A stretch of 64,000 bases of DNA, from the NCBI GenBank assembly GCA_937949945.1, contig CALFEQ010000082.1:46071-110070 (forward strand), in the 5' to 3' direction. This document shows positions 55,101 to 63,274 of the stretch, piece by piece (the first letter of the stretch is position 1; every line of letters starts with the position of its first letter). Source of the DNA: an uncultured Myxococcales bacterium (GTDB lineage Bacteria; Myxococcota_A; Polyangia; Polyangiales; Polyangiaceae). The position numbers and the translations under genes were made by a program. The notes under the pieces were generated by a model that saw only the letters and a list, made by a program, of their open reading frames with translations, did no database searches and was not told the origin of the DNA.

Positions 55101-57360
55101 GAACTGCGTACGCGACAAAGTCACGGGCCTGGCGTGGGCCCGCTGGCTCACCGACGAGCGCGGAGCGCCGTTCGTGCCGGGCAACGGCGAAGCCGAAGCC
55201 ATCGCCTCTCGTGAGGACCTCGAGACGCATCCGCGATTCGGTCGCGACGTGCGCGAGCTCACGGACCGCAGCTTCCGCCTCGCGCTCTGGGCGAACGAGC
55301 ACAGCGCGCAAATCGGCGCGCAAGAGAATCGACGCCTGCAGGAGCTCTTCGAGTCGGGCATCCGCAACGTCCTCAGTGCGACGACGACGATGGAGCTCGG
55401 TATCGACATCGGGGGGTTGACGGGGGTTCTGCTCGGGAACGTTCCTCCAGGACGAGCCAGCTACGTCCAGCGGGCCGGTCGAGCAGGACGACGCGCCGAC
55501 GGCTCGTCCGTCGTCGTCGCGGTCTGTCGTGAGCGTCCGTACGACCGTGAGGTCTTCCGCCGGTTCGGCGACTTCCTGACGCGCCCGATGCGTCGTCCGC
55601 ACGTGCTGCTCGAGCGCAAGCGGATCGCGCAACGACACGCCCACGCATGGCTCCTCGGCGCATACTTCGCAGAACAGCACGCCGCAGGCGAAGCCACAGG
55701 CGCGATGAACGCCTTCTCCCGCTTCGGTGAGTTCGTGGGTCTGCACACCCCGACGCTCTGGACCAAGGACATGGTCGAGCGTCCGACGGTGCCGCCGGCA
55801 CGCCAGGACTGCCACCTGCGCCGGTTCCTGGAGTGGCTCGATGCAACCGAGCCCGGTGGGAACGTCCACGAGCAGGTCGCGCGCCTCGTGAAGGGCACGC
55901 CGCTCGATCCCATCGACGATTGGCGCCTCTTCGTGGCGAACGTCAAGGACGCACTCGAGAAGGCAATCGCCGACCCACGCGAAGACCTTTTGAACCTGCG
56001 GGAGCTCTATTCCAAGCTTCCCGAGACTCCACCGGCGAACGAGCTCGCTCGCACGCGCGCGCGAGCGAACCAGCTCCGCTTTCAGCTCGTGGAGCTCGGG
56101 ACGGAGCGTACGGTCATCGAAGTGCTCGCCGACCGGCAGTTCCTGCCTCGGTACGGGTTCCCCATCGGGCTACAGCCTCTCCGCGTGCTCAAGGAGGGCG
56201 ATGGTGACCGCGCCAAGTACGCCGAAGAGGACCCGTCGTTCCGCTTCGAGCGACCTGGGCTCCTTGCCGTGCTGGAGTACGTCCCGGGCTCGGTCGTGAT
56301 GGCTCGCGCCCTCCGCGTCAGGTCCCGCGGCCTCCTCAAGCACTACACCGGAGTGCAGGGCGCGGGAGAGGTATTCGGACTCCAGGGATGGCTCGGGGTC
56401 TGTGACAACGGGCACATCTCGTACGTGCTCGAGCGGCGCGATGCTCCGAACGCGTGCACGCTGTGCAGAGGTCCAATCCCCAAGGCGTCACTGTCGCCCA
56501 TGCTGATTCCGAGGCATGGATACGCGACGGCCGCATACGAGAAACCGCGGACGTATGGACAGTGGAAGCAGGTGGGTCGCCCCGAGACTGCGACGGTCGC
56601 CTTCGCCGATCGCGACCCGACGCAAGATGGTTCGGCCCCCGAGACCTTCGAGCTCGGCGGCGTGCACCGCCTTCTCGCGCGCTACCTCGAGCAAGGCGAG
56701 ATCTTGGCCTTCAATCGGGGCGACGAGGAGCACGGGCTCGGATTCGCCATCTGCACGCGATGCGGACACGCCGAATCCGAACGTGTGCCTCCGGGCCCCA
56801 AGGCGACGGGGCTCTTGGGGCTCCCGCAAGGGTTCGAGCGACATCCGCGACTCGACGATCCCGAGGGACACCGCTGCTGGCACGGCAAGGATCCGCAGGT
56901 CGTCACGCTCCGCCACCACGTCCTCGCCGCCCGGCAACTCACGGACGTGCTCCTCGTCGATCTGTCCGCATTCGATGCGGCGCGAGCGAACCGGACCCTC
57001 GCCCCGACGCTCGGCCACGCGTTGCGCATCGCGGGCGCCAAGATCCTCGAGGTCGACAGCCGTGAGCTCGGCGTCCTCGAGACCTTCACCGGACGTCCTT
57101 CGACGCCGAGCCCCGTCCTCTACGATGCCGTCCCGGGCGGCGTCGGTCACGTGCTCGAGCTCGCGCGCGACGGCCGTGCATGGCTCGAAGCCACGCGCGC
57201 TCTCCTGCGAGGCACGCCGGAGCACGACGCGACCTGTCAGGGGGCTTGCCTCGACTGCATCCTGACTTTCGACTCGCAGCACGACGTCGCGCGAGGCCGA
57301 CTCGATCGGCGCTTCGCGCTACGAATGCTCGACACTTGGCTCGACGGGGCGGCGACATGA
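52126..57360 (+). CDS. Large DEAH-box helicase with DUF1998-type C-terminus
   Basis: The product has 1744 residues. A Q-motif-like LYTHQRDAI (98-106) precedes Walker A APTGAGKT (123-130); DEAH is at 255-258 (VILDEAHLYQG), TSATIG follows, and motif VI QRAGRAGR is at 1115-1122 after TTTMELGIDIGG. Between the two RecA lobes lie about 700 extra residues, including a Cys/His cluster near 485-526 (HPECP, RCPFCR, LCEHCGH). The C-terminus has the DUF1998 pattern with C1704, C1708 and C1711 (CQGACLDCILTFDSQ), probably metal-binding. This layout matches DruE-like and other defence helicases. There is no nuclease or methylase motif. The stop overlaps the next ATG (ATGA). ATG 52126 has a GAGAG site. Confidence 0.9.
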   Translation: MPQLDALELSETLRRRLADLAVSDCGLRDPTLARALRNVWTGPAEHGGLVGDLWVEGMFGAQSSGDSLASLAERSLFDRWLVDHLDRVGAVPRDRPLYTHQRDAILAAGEASNEGWPAILVTAPTGAGKTESFLLPMLDRLARRKRSGSGMRALLLYPMNALVNDQVARLATWLDRQDRLTFFHFTSETPETPAEAARDGIAPRCSAHVLTRSVARTGNPRPDIVVTNYSMLEYMLCRPQDACFFDEALDIVILDEAHLYQGTLAAEIALLLRRVFQRCRKRPEDVLVLGTSATIGQGTPEQIAEQLREFGAQLTSRPRSLVRAIQGVPGRRAFTPQSPAADEHEVFLHEDLASLTTLSQTLDGQTVLVRDARQAARIAELLAPLAGELHPIPEEPARALMALLPRVDAARRLYESLTKGPSTLDALSVELWGSECPPQERLEATRTLLNLAASAREHVKAPPLIPHRIHVLVRGAETMALCLHPECPAPDDRKLPGRGPVVSSPTSRCPFCRSVAYPIVLCEHCGHAMLAAAWVEDDRGEAFVHPWVGPIPPKLPDTFQRLTLTVPDDAPPDTVQWVELTNGRVHDEAATGRARVHLVRRCDACAAARRVEIEEERPEQDDGEDEGTRATRDERQRTNGPPLSLVRTAIRPLTSVCAESVLYAMPEHASPHRPYLPARGRRLLAFSDSRREAATLGPILGELHERRMVRAILSDFLARNRPDVEKLSKQLEKLRADPELFEVQIRQVEEALARARAGFTFDELPDVMARDAETAVWLRELSDVRGDQEHTREDWSEETWTRRIAGVAAGLPLRFGRELAHRPARATTLETLGVVEIVYPTIERIPAPDELLGRLPNDTVRARAAREWPTFLALVCDTLRIDGVISLGNEELDEQIELIGRWATADNDAYGNVRFVGATNRSRRARLSQRWLTALLGQPPDESLVRDLQRQAFVALSESSLPWLEKSNRRIDDSVVQGIRLRFGQLAIRSAANCVRDKVTGLAWARWLTDERGAPFVPGNGEAEAIASREDLETHPRFGRDVRELTDRSFRLALWANEHSAQIGAQENRRLQELFESGIRNVLSATTTMELGIDIGGLTGVLLGNVPPGRASYVQRAGRAGRRADGSSVVVAVCRERPYDREVFRRFGDFLTRPMRRPHVLLERKRIAQRHAHAWLLGAYFAEQHAAGEATGAMNAFSRFGEFVGLHTPTLWTKDMVERPTVPPARQDCHLRRFLEWLDATEPGGNVHEQVARLVKGTPLDPIDDWRLFVANVKDALEKAIADPREDLLNLRELYSKLPETPPANELARTRARANQLRFQLVELGTERTVIEVLADRQFLPRYGFPIGLQPLRVLKEGDGDRAKYAEEDPSFRFERPGLLAVLEYVPGSVVMARALRVRSRGLLKHYTGVQGAGEVFGLQGWLGVCDNGHISYVLERRDAPNACTLCRGPIPKASLSPMLIPRHGYATAAYEKPRTYGQWKQVGRPETATVAFADRDPTQDGSAPETFELGGVHRLLARYLEQGEILAFNRGDEEHGLGFAICTRCGHAESERVPPGPKATGLLGLPQGFERHPRLDDPEGHRCWHGKDPQVVTLRHHVLAARQLTDVLLVDLSAFDAARANRTLAPTLGHALRIAGAKILEVDSRELGVLETFTGRPSTPSPVLYDAVPGGVGHVLELARDGRAWLEATRALLRGTPEHDATCQGACLDCILTFDSQHDVARGRLDRRFALRMLDTWLDGAAT

Positions 57361-58886
57361 CCTTGCTTCGCGTGCTCGATGTGCACGAGGTGCGTGAACC
57401 GCGCGAGGTCTCGAGCGTCGCCGTCGCGCGCTTCCTTGCGCTCTTCGGAATCGAGCATCCGACTTCGCCGTCACTCGGCGCGGCGGCGCCGGTGCCGCTC
57501 GGTGACGCCATCGCGGTCTGCAGCCGGTCGCTCGAGCTCGCGGTTCGCGTTCCGACGCTCGCGAGCGGGCGCGTCGCAGATCGCGACGATCCTTCCCAGA
57601 GCGCCGGCGACGTCCTCGAAGACGGCGATCTCGAGAACGTCATCGGCTGGACACGTGACCACGCCGACGGAGTCGTGCTCGTCGCCGACATTGGGCGCTC
57701 GCCTCGCGACTCCATGGCCGAGCGCCTGCGCCTCCGCCTCGCTGGGAGCCGAGCCGCGACGATTCGCGGAGTGTCCACGCTGGCCGATGCGATGGACGTG
57801 CTCTTTCATCTCGGCCCGAGCGCACGCGCCGGAACGCTCGTTCCACGAGCGCGCCACACCGCCGCGCGCGCGAACCTGTTCGAGGCAACCCTCCAGACGC
57901 GGATCGCATACCCGTGGCCGCTCGTCCGCGACCTCGCCATCGGCCTCCTGCGCCTCCTGCCCGACGCCGAGACCGGACCCGACGCCGAACAAGCGCGTTT
58001 CGAGCTCGAGCTCGTGCGCGACATCGCCTCGCGCCACCTCGGTTTCACGGCGCCCATCCCGTGGCCCGAGGAGCACGTCTTGGCGAACTACGATCGAAGC
58101 CGCCAGCTCTCGATCGTCGCGCACGTGGTCCAATCTGCCGCCGATGGATCGCTCGACCGTGTCCCCGAATACGTGGAGAGCGCACGCCGGATCCTGGCCA
58201 AGGACACGACGGCGCCAGAGTCAGAAGCCCTCGTCGTCCTCGGCGCGCTCGGTCGGGCCCTCGCCGCGACGGGACACTACGACGACGCGCGACGTGTGCT
58301 CTCCGAGGCCGTCGAAGGCTGGCTCGCGACGGACCCCTCACGCGCCTCCCACGCGCTCTGCGAGCTCTTGCGCCTCGAGGGCATCCGCGGGGCGAAGGAC
58401 GACGTCTGCCGCCTCCGCGATCGAGAGGTGCGTCTCGTCCTCGCGGCGCTGACCGACGCGAGCTCGAAGTCCTACGTGACGCTCGCCCTGGGCCGCGCGC
58501 TCGCCCAGTGCGGGTGCGCGACCGAGGCCCTGGCCGTCCTCGAAAGCGACAACCTCGGGGACCGCGCGCCCTTCCACGTGCAGACTGCAACACACCGTTG
58601 GCGGGCCGTCGCGGCCCGAGCCGCCGGCGACGAGCGCGCCCTTCGAGTAGCCCTCGAGGCACTCGATGCCCTCGGCCCCTCGGACCAGCGCGAGCTCGCC
58701 CGCCTCGACGGCGAGGACCTCGACGCGCAAGCAACCGTGCAGTGCCTCGAGACGCTCCTCGCGCTACCTGGCGAGGGCGACGAGGCGGCCCGCCTCCTTG
58801 CCAGGCTCGCACCCGGCTTGTCGCTGCATGCGATCGCCGAGCGACCGGACGTCATCCGGCGGCTTCGTGCGGAGTACCGGTATTGA
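57357..58886 (+). CDS. Unrecognised helical-repeat protein, third gene of the helicase operon
   Basis: The product has 509 residues. The first 150 or so look alpha/beta (LLRVLDVHEVREPREVSS, ADGVVLVADIGRSPRDSMAERL, and a conserved-looking DAMDVLFHLGP). The rest reads as paired amphipathic helices of TPR/solenoid type (LVVLGALGRALAATGHYDDARRVL, LALGRALAQCGCATEALAVLE, LLARLAPGLSLHAIAERPD). No catalytic motif is recognised. Its ATG lies inside the helicase stop (ATGA), so it should be made in step with the helicase and probably binds it. It is not part of the described Druantia III gene pair as I know it, which makes the operon unusual. Confidence 0.75.
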   Translation: MTLLRVLDVHEVREPREVSSVAVARFLALFGIEHPTSPSLGAAAPVPLGDAIAVCSRSLELAVRVPTLASGRVADRDDPSQSAGDVLEDGDLENVIGWTRDHADGVVLVADIGRSPRDSMAERLRLRLAGSRAATIRGVSTLADAMDVLFHLGPSARAGTLVPRARHTAARANLFEATLQTRIAYPWPLVRDLAIGLLRLLPDAETGPDAEQARFELELVRDIASRHLGFTAPIPWPEEHVLANYDRSRQLSIVAHVVQSAADGSLDRVPEYVESARRILAKDTTAPESEALVVLGALGRALAATGHYDDARRVLSEAVEGWLATDPSRASHALCELLRLEGIRGAKDDVCRLRDREVRLVLAALTDASSKSYVTLALGRALAQCGCATEALAVLESDNLGDRAPFHVQTATHRWRAVAARAAGDERALRVALEALDALGPSDQRELARLDGEDLDAQATVQCLETLLALPGEGDEAARLLARLAPGLSLHAIAERPDVIRRLRAEYRY

Positions 58887-59195
58887 CCTCCATCCCTTTC
58901 GCGCGGGCTCGGCACGCCGGATCGCGGATGCAGACGATCGCCTGCCGGAAGGTGACACTTCTTCGTCGTGCTTCGCACTCGCGAGCGGCTCGATCCCGAG
59001 GAGCTCGAGCTGCCCCTCGGGCGCCTGACGGTCCCGCCGCCTCTTGCTGCGGAACAACAGTCGGCTGCGACCTGACCGCGTCTCCACGCCCGCGAGCTTG
59101 CGTCACACACCGACGCCCCTCGAGTACGGGGTCAAGACAGTGCGTACCGGCGTTCCGCGTGCGACACGAACCGTCGCATCGACGTGCGACGATGA
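58887..59195. other. Gene-free segment upstream of the Cas6-like remnant
   Basis: No intact gene is visible in these 309 bases. In the frame of the downstream remnant there are stops at 59073 and 59193. The stretch between them reads ...RGQDSAYRRSACDTNRRIDVRR, which might be a damaged continuation of the Cas6-like sequence. Earlier in the same frame, after a stop near 58953, a 39-codon open stretch (FFVVLRTRERLDPEELEL and so on) matches nothing I know. The operon promoter for 59370 onward probably lies here. Confidence 0.5.
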
Positions 59196-59348
59196 CTCGC
59201 CGGCACCTCGATTTCGAGCCATGCGGTCATCGACGCAGATCTCGAGAGACTCGGAACGCTTCTCGCGTTCGGCCAACGCGTACAAATCGGCAAGGCCACG
59301 AGCTTCGGCTTTGGCCGGTACCTCGTCCGCCCCTGCGAACCCTCGTAG
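59196..59348 (+). pseudogene. Decayed cas6 fragment (C-terminal glycine-rich loop)
   Basis: An open stretch of 50 codons between a TGA (59193) and a TAG (59346) reads LAGTSISSHAVIDADLERLG, then TLLAFGQRVQIGKATSFGF, then GRYLVRPCEPS. The GQ-x-x-x-IGKATSFGFGRY block is the glycine-rich loop that ends Cas6 repeat-processing endonucleases (RAMP fold), preceded as usual by a strand and an 'L..LGxLLxFG' helix. No start codon is available, and the 5' part that would encode the first ~200 residues is absent, because the helicase operon ends at 58886. I read it as a 5'-truncated cas6. It ends 21 bases before the TPR gene of the cas1-cas2 operon, the position expected for a lost member of that operon. 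Confidence 0.5.
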
Positions 59349-59369
59349 CCACCTCGGCAGGAGGCAGCC

Positions 59370-60644
59370 ATGAGTGCTGCTTCTGTCGCGCAGGCGCAGT
59401 CGCCCCAACAGCTCGCCGCGCGGCTCGACGCGCTGAAGCAGCAGAACGACTGGCGCGCAGCGGCGGCGTACGCGAAGCAGCTCCCGTCTCCGTTGACCCA
59501 CGAGTGGGTCGGCGTCGCCGCTCGCGTCGCCTTCGCGCTCGGTCAGCTCGGAGAGCATGCGGGGGCATTGGCGCTCTTCGAGAAGTGCTACGAGCTCGAG
59601 CCGAGTGCCCGGTACGCGGCCGCGGCTGCGTACCAGTGCTACTGCCAGCTACTGCGGCAGGCGCGCACCGCTGCGCGCCGGCGAGGGGGGCATGGCGGCA
59701 AGTCCGATGCACTTCAGGACGAGCGGTCCGAGGCGGATCGTCAGGAGTTGCGCGAGAAGTTTCGCGCCTGGACCGAGCGGGCGCTTCGACACCGGCCCGA
59801 CGACATCAAAGTGCTCTATCGGCTGGGGCTCTTCGAAGCGCAGGTCGAAGCGGCGCACGACAAGGTCGCCCTTCGCGCCTTCGCACGGGCGATTCGCTTG
59901 TACGGCGACCTGTCGGAGGAGCAACGCCGGAAGCGGGGCGACCTTCGAAAGTATGCGCACAAGGCGCTGTACGCGGCCGCGCGCTCGGCGTTTCGCCTCG
60001 GGCGTCTCGCGCTGGCTCGACGGCTCGTGTTCCGCTGCCTTCGGGAGGACGAGTCGACGAACGACATCGAGCCTGTCCACAAGCTCACGCTCGCCGGCAA
60101 GGTGCTCTTGGCGCAGGGCGAGCATGATCACGCCGAGCGCGCGTTCCGCAAGGCGCTCGACGCCAAGGGGCCACCGAAGCGCGAGTACGTTTTCGTTCTG
60201 CTGGCGAAGGTGGACGCTGCGCGCGGCAACATCGACTCGGCGATCCGATGGATCGAAGAGAACATTCGTCCGCAACGTCGAACGCCGCCCGTGTGGCGGC
60301 TTCTCGGCGAGCTCGAGCTGCGCCGTGGAGATGACGGTGCCTCGCACACGGCACTTCGGAACGCGCTGGCGGGCGATCGGTCTGGTCGGCACCTGACTCT
60401 GCGCCTGATCGGAGAGCTCGAAGAGCGCCGAGGCAATCTGCAGGCCGCCGAGCGCGCATACGAGGAAGCGCTCGCGTTCCGTGCGCGCGCCTTCTTGCGA
60501 GAAGATCCGGAGGTCCGCGCGAAGCTGGATGCCGTGCGTCGAGCACGCGCCACGAGGAAGGAACGTGATCGTCCCGGTCTGGCGAAGGCATCGGCACCGC
60601 CTGCCGTTTCGCAGGAGGTCCCGCAGAGGAGGAGGGCGCGGTGA
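59370..60644 (+). CDS. TPR-repeat protein of the PrimPol-Cas1-Cas2 operon
   Basis: The product has 424 residues. It is built of helix pairs with TPR character: WVGVAARVAFALGQLGEHAG, LTLAGKVLLAQGEHDHAERAF, RRTPPVWRLLGELELRRGDD and LIGELEERRGNLQAAERAY, with a charged insertion at about 105-130. The C-terminal 40 residues are basic (RRARATRKERDRP and QRRRAR) and could touch nucleic acid. No signal or enzymatic motif is present. GCAGGAGG precedes the ATG at 59370. Its stop shares four bases with the PrimPol GTG, so it is made together with the adaptation enzymes and is probably a scaffold for them. Confidence 0.85.
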   Translation: MSAASVAQAQSPQQLAARLDALKQQNDWRAAAAYAKQLPSPLTHEWVGVAARVAFALGQLGEHAGALALFEKCYELEPSARYAAAAAYQCYCQLLRQARTAARRRGGHGGKSDALQDERSEADRQELREKFRAWTERALRHRPDDIKVLYRLGLFEAQVEAAHDKVALRAFARAIRLYGDLSEEQRRKRGDLRKYAHKALYAAARSAFRLGRLALARRLVFRCLREDESTNDIEPVHKLTLAGKVLLAQGEHDHAERAFRKALDAKGPPKREYVFVLLAKVDAARGNIDSAIRWIEENIRPQRRTPPVWRLLGELELRRGDDGASHTALRNALAGDRSGRHLTLRLIGELEERRGNLQAAERAYEEALAFRARAFLREDPEVRAKLDAVRRARATRKERDRPGLAKASAPPAVSQEVPQRRRAR

Positions 60645-62233
60645 CCGGGGAGTCGTTGGAAGCGCGCGTTCGCGAGGCGCTCGAGCGTGGCGATGACGCA
60701 GCTCTCGCAGCGATCATCGACGAGTCTGTCGAAGATCGGGAGCGGCTCGAGCTGTCACTCCTGCTCGCCGAGCACGGTCGTGTGGATCTGGCTCAGGTGA
60801 CCGCGGCGCGCATTGCGGACGAGTCCTACTCGGCGCTCGTGCGACGGGTCCTTTCTGGTGACGAGACCGATGCGGTCGACGAGGTCGGCCCAAGCACCGA
60901 CGGAGGTGACGGTGGTGGCGGCGAGGAGGACGAGGATGACGAACTGCTTGCGCGTCCCACGCGCGCATCCGACGAGCGGACGGTGTCGCTCTTCTTGGAG
61001 TGGTTCGGGGGACGTCGTGACATCTATGCACAACAATGGTTCGACGAGAGGCGGCGCCGGAGCGGGTATCGACCCGTACGTGAGCCGCTGACGCCGGGCG
61101 TGGCACGACGTCACCTCGAAGGTCGCATCACCCTCGGGCAGTACGTTCTCTGGCCCGACGAGAGCGTGTCCTTCGGTGTCATCGACCTCGACCTCACGGC
61201 AGACGCACTCCACGAATGGCGAGCCGAGCGTGGAGCGGACGCGCCGGCTCACGAGCATCCGGTCCTCCGCTCGTACTCTCGCAGTCTGCGTGAGGCCGCG
61301 GCGCGGCTCGGGCTCCCGCTGTTCGCGTTCGACAGTGGCTCGAAGGGGCTACATCTGTGGCTGTTCTTCAGACCGCGAAAGCCTGCCCGTGTCGCCCGTG
61401 TCGTCCTATCGCAGATCGTCGGGGCTGCAGGGCCGCAGCCGGCGTCCATCGGGATCGAGCTCTTCCCGAAGCAGGACAAGCCGGGACCTCGAGGTCTGTC
61501 GAGCCTGGTGAAGCTGCCGCTGGGCATCCATCAGGTGACGTTGCGCTCCGCCCGCATGCTCGATACCTCGGGTGCTCCGATCGACGATCCACTGGCAGCC
61601 CTCGAAGCCCTCCAAGGTTGTCCAGATGACGTCGTCGCGGACATCGTCGGGCGCCGGCTCATCGCGTTGCCATCTCCGGAGGTCGATGCGCCTGAGCCAC
61701 TCCCCGCGCTGCCGGCGCGTCCGACACCCAAGACGCTGGCCTCTGCGCTGCGCGCGATCGAGACGGGGCGCGCCGAGCGGGATGCGTGCGAGCGTATGCT
61801 CTCGGGCTGCGAGGCGCTCCGTAGCCTCGTCGACCGCGCGTACCGTACGAGAAGGCTCGAACCTGACGCCGCACGGGCGATCGCGTACACGCTCGGCTTG
61901 GTGAGCTCCGTTCCGCAGACGGCCCGTGACGTGTTCGCCGTGGCCGGCGCGTCTTTCCGCGAGCTCGATCGATTGCAGAGGGGCCTGCCCTCACCGCTCG
62001 GTTGCAAGAAGCTTCGGGAGATCTCGGGAACGCCATGCACGAGCTGCATGACGGATGCGTCTCCCTACCCGAGCCCGACGCTGTTCGCGGTGGGCTTGCA
62101 GCCGCTTGGCGAGCCGGATCACCGGCGGTTCGCTGAACACCTCGACGAACCACTCGTCCAATCACCGTTGGACGCACTCGCCGCCGGGCTGCGGCGGATC
62201 GAGGAGCGCCTCGATCGACTGGAACGCAAGTGA
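60641..62233 (+). CDS. CRISPR-associated primase-polymerase (AEP catalytic domain plus PriL-like Cys domain)
   Basis: The product has 530 residues. An acidic, low-complexity N-terminal region (about 75-105) precedes an archaeo-eukaryotic primase (AEP) domain: motif I DLD (D182, D184 in GVIDLDLT), motif II SGSKGLHLW with H238, and motif III IELFPKQ with E273, then SSLVKLPLGIH. This is the set found in CRISPR-associated PrimPols (CAPP), which can prime and copy DNA or RNA. At about 380-470, C383 (DACERMLSGC), C455 (PLGCKKLRE) and C466/C469 (TPCTSC) resemble the Fe-S domain of the primase large subunit PriL. A short coiled coil ends the protein. The GTG start overlaps the TPR stop, and the stop overlaps cas1. 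It probably supplies or repairs spacer DNA for Cas1-Cas2. Confidence 0.9.
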   Translation: MTGESLEARVREALERGDDAALAAIIDESVEDRERLELSLLLAEHGRVDLAQVTAARIADESYSALVRRVLSGDETDAVDEVGPSTDGGDGGGGEEDEDDELLARPTRASDERTVSLFLEWFGGRRDIYAQQWFDERRRRSGYRPVREPLTPGVARRHLEGRITLGQYVLWPDESVSFGVIDLDLTADALHEWRAERGADAPAHEHPVLRSYSRSLREAAARLGLPLFAFDSGSKGLHLWLFFRPRKPARVARVVLSQIVGAAGPQPASIGIELFPKQDKPGPRGLSSLVKLPLGIHQVTLRSARMLDTSGAPIDDPLAALEALQGCPDDVVADIVGRRLIALPSPEVDAPEPLPALPARPTPKTLASALRAIETGRAERDACERMLSGCEALRSLVDRAYRTRRLEPDAARAIAYTLGLVSSVPQTARDVFAVAGASFRELDRLQRGLPSPLGCKKLREISGTPCTSCMTDASPYPSPTLFAVGLQPLGEPDHRRFAEHLDEPLVQSPLDALAAGLRRIEERLDRLERK

Positions 62234-63237
62234 GGACCGTGTACGTCACCGAGCCCGGGGCGACGCTCGCGCGCGACGGTCAAACCCTTCAACTGCGGGT
62301 GAAACGCGAGGTACGAGCGACGATGCCGGTGTTCGAGCTCGAGCAACTCGTGCTCGTGGGGAACATCGTGCTCACGCCCGGCGCGATCGATCTCCTGCTG
62401 GGCCGTGGTGTCGACACGGTGTTCGTCTCTCGCTATGGCCGATACCGCGGGCGGCTGGTTGCGGGCGATAGCTGGCGCAACGTGGGCCTCCGGTTCGCAC
62501 AGTACGAACGGCTCGGGGACGCCGCCGGTGCGCTCGCGCTCGCACGTGCGGTAGTGCAAGGCAAGATTCGAAACCAGCGCACGCTCTTGCTCCGGCACGG
62601 ACGGCGTCACGGGCGAAGCCCCGAGCTCGAACGAGCTGACATCGCGCTCCGCGCAGCGCTGGCGCACCTCGAGCTGGCGACGACGATGGACACGGTGCGC
62701 GGCTGCGAGGGAGCGGCCGCCGCGGCGTACTTCGGCGCTTTCGGAAAACTGCTGAGAAACTCGAGCCTCCGCTTCGAAGGTCGTACGCGGCGGCCTCCGC
62801 GCGATCCGGTGAACGCGCTTCTGTCGTTCGGATACACGCTGCTGTCGAACGTGGTCGAAGCGGCAGTGCACACGGTGGGGCTCGACCCGTACGTCGGGGC
62901 TCTTCATGCGGTGTCGGCCGGGCGTCCGTCACTGGTGTGCGATCTGGTCGAGGAGTTCCGGCCGTGCGTGGTGGACTCGCTGGTGCTCGCGATGGTGAAC
63001 CAGTCGGTGCTCGGGCCGGAGGACTTCGTCGATGAGGACGAAACGGAAGGTGTGACGATGAAGCGCGATGCGTTGCGGTACTTCCTGGAGCTTTTCGAGC
63101 GCCGCATGGACAAGATGACAGCGTACGCACCACAAGGTCGGTCGCTGCCTTGGCGACAGGTCATCGTCGAACAGGTCCGTCGTCTGGCGCGCGATTTCCT
63201 TGGCGGGGAGACGTACGAAGCCTTCGTGACCCGCTGA
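62230..63237 (+). CDS. cas1: CRISPR integrase Cas1
   Basis: The product has 335 residues, normal for the family. The beta N-terminal domain starts MRTVYVTEPGATLARDG. Metal ligands of the helical domain are E160 (RGCEGAAAAAYF), H226 (DPYVGALHAVSAGRPSL) and D238/E241 (CDLVEEFRP). Cas1 with Cas2 inserts new spacers at the leader end of a CRISPR array. The sequence style (DPVNALLSFGYTLL, VVQGKIRNQRTLL) fits Cas1 of type I-D/III systems; the subtype is not certain. GTG 62230 overlaps the PrimPol stop (GTGA). The next gene, cas2, starts 37 bases later. Confidence 0.95.
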   Translation: MRTVYVTEPGATLARDGQTLQLRVKREVRATMPVFELEQLVLVGNIVLTPGAIDLLLGRGVDTVFVSRYGRYRGRLVAGDSWRNVGLRFAQYERLGDAAGALALARAVVQGKIRNQRTLLLRHGRRHGRSPELERADIALRAALAHLELATTMDTVRGCEGAAAAAYFGAFGKLLRNSSLRFEGRTRRPPRDPVNALLSFGYTLLSNVVEAAVHTVGLDPYVGALHAVSAGRPSLVCDLVEEFRPCVVDSLVLAMVNQSVLGPEDFVDEDETEGVTMKRDALRYFLELFERRMDKMTAYAPQGRSLPWRQVIVEQVRRLARDFLGGETYEAFVTR

Positions 63238-63274
63238 AGCCGAAGGCCGAGGCCCGCACTTCGAAGGAGGTGGG

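Noticed and set aside
52126..57360. DISARM (DrmA/DrmB) or BREX assignment for the helicase operon
   Set aside because: No adjacent methylase, DrmC-type phospholipase, PglX/PglZ or BrxC-like gene is present. The phospholipase D gene at 31 kb is 20 kb away and is cardiolipin-synthase-like.
58887..59369. An intact small gene in the gap before the TPR gene
   Set aside because: Open frames here have Arg/Ser-rich shadow composition or lack a start. Only the Cas6-like fragment has a recognisable motif, and it is broken.
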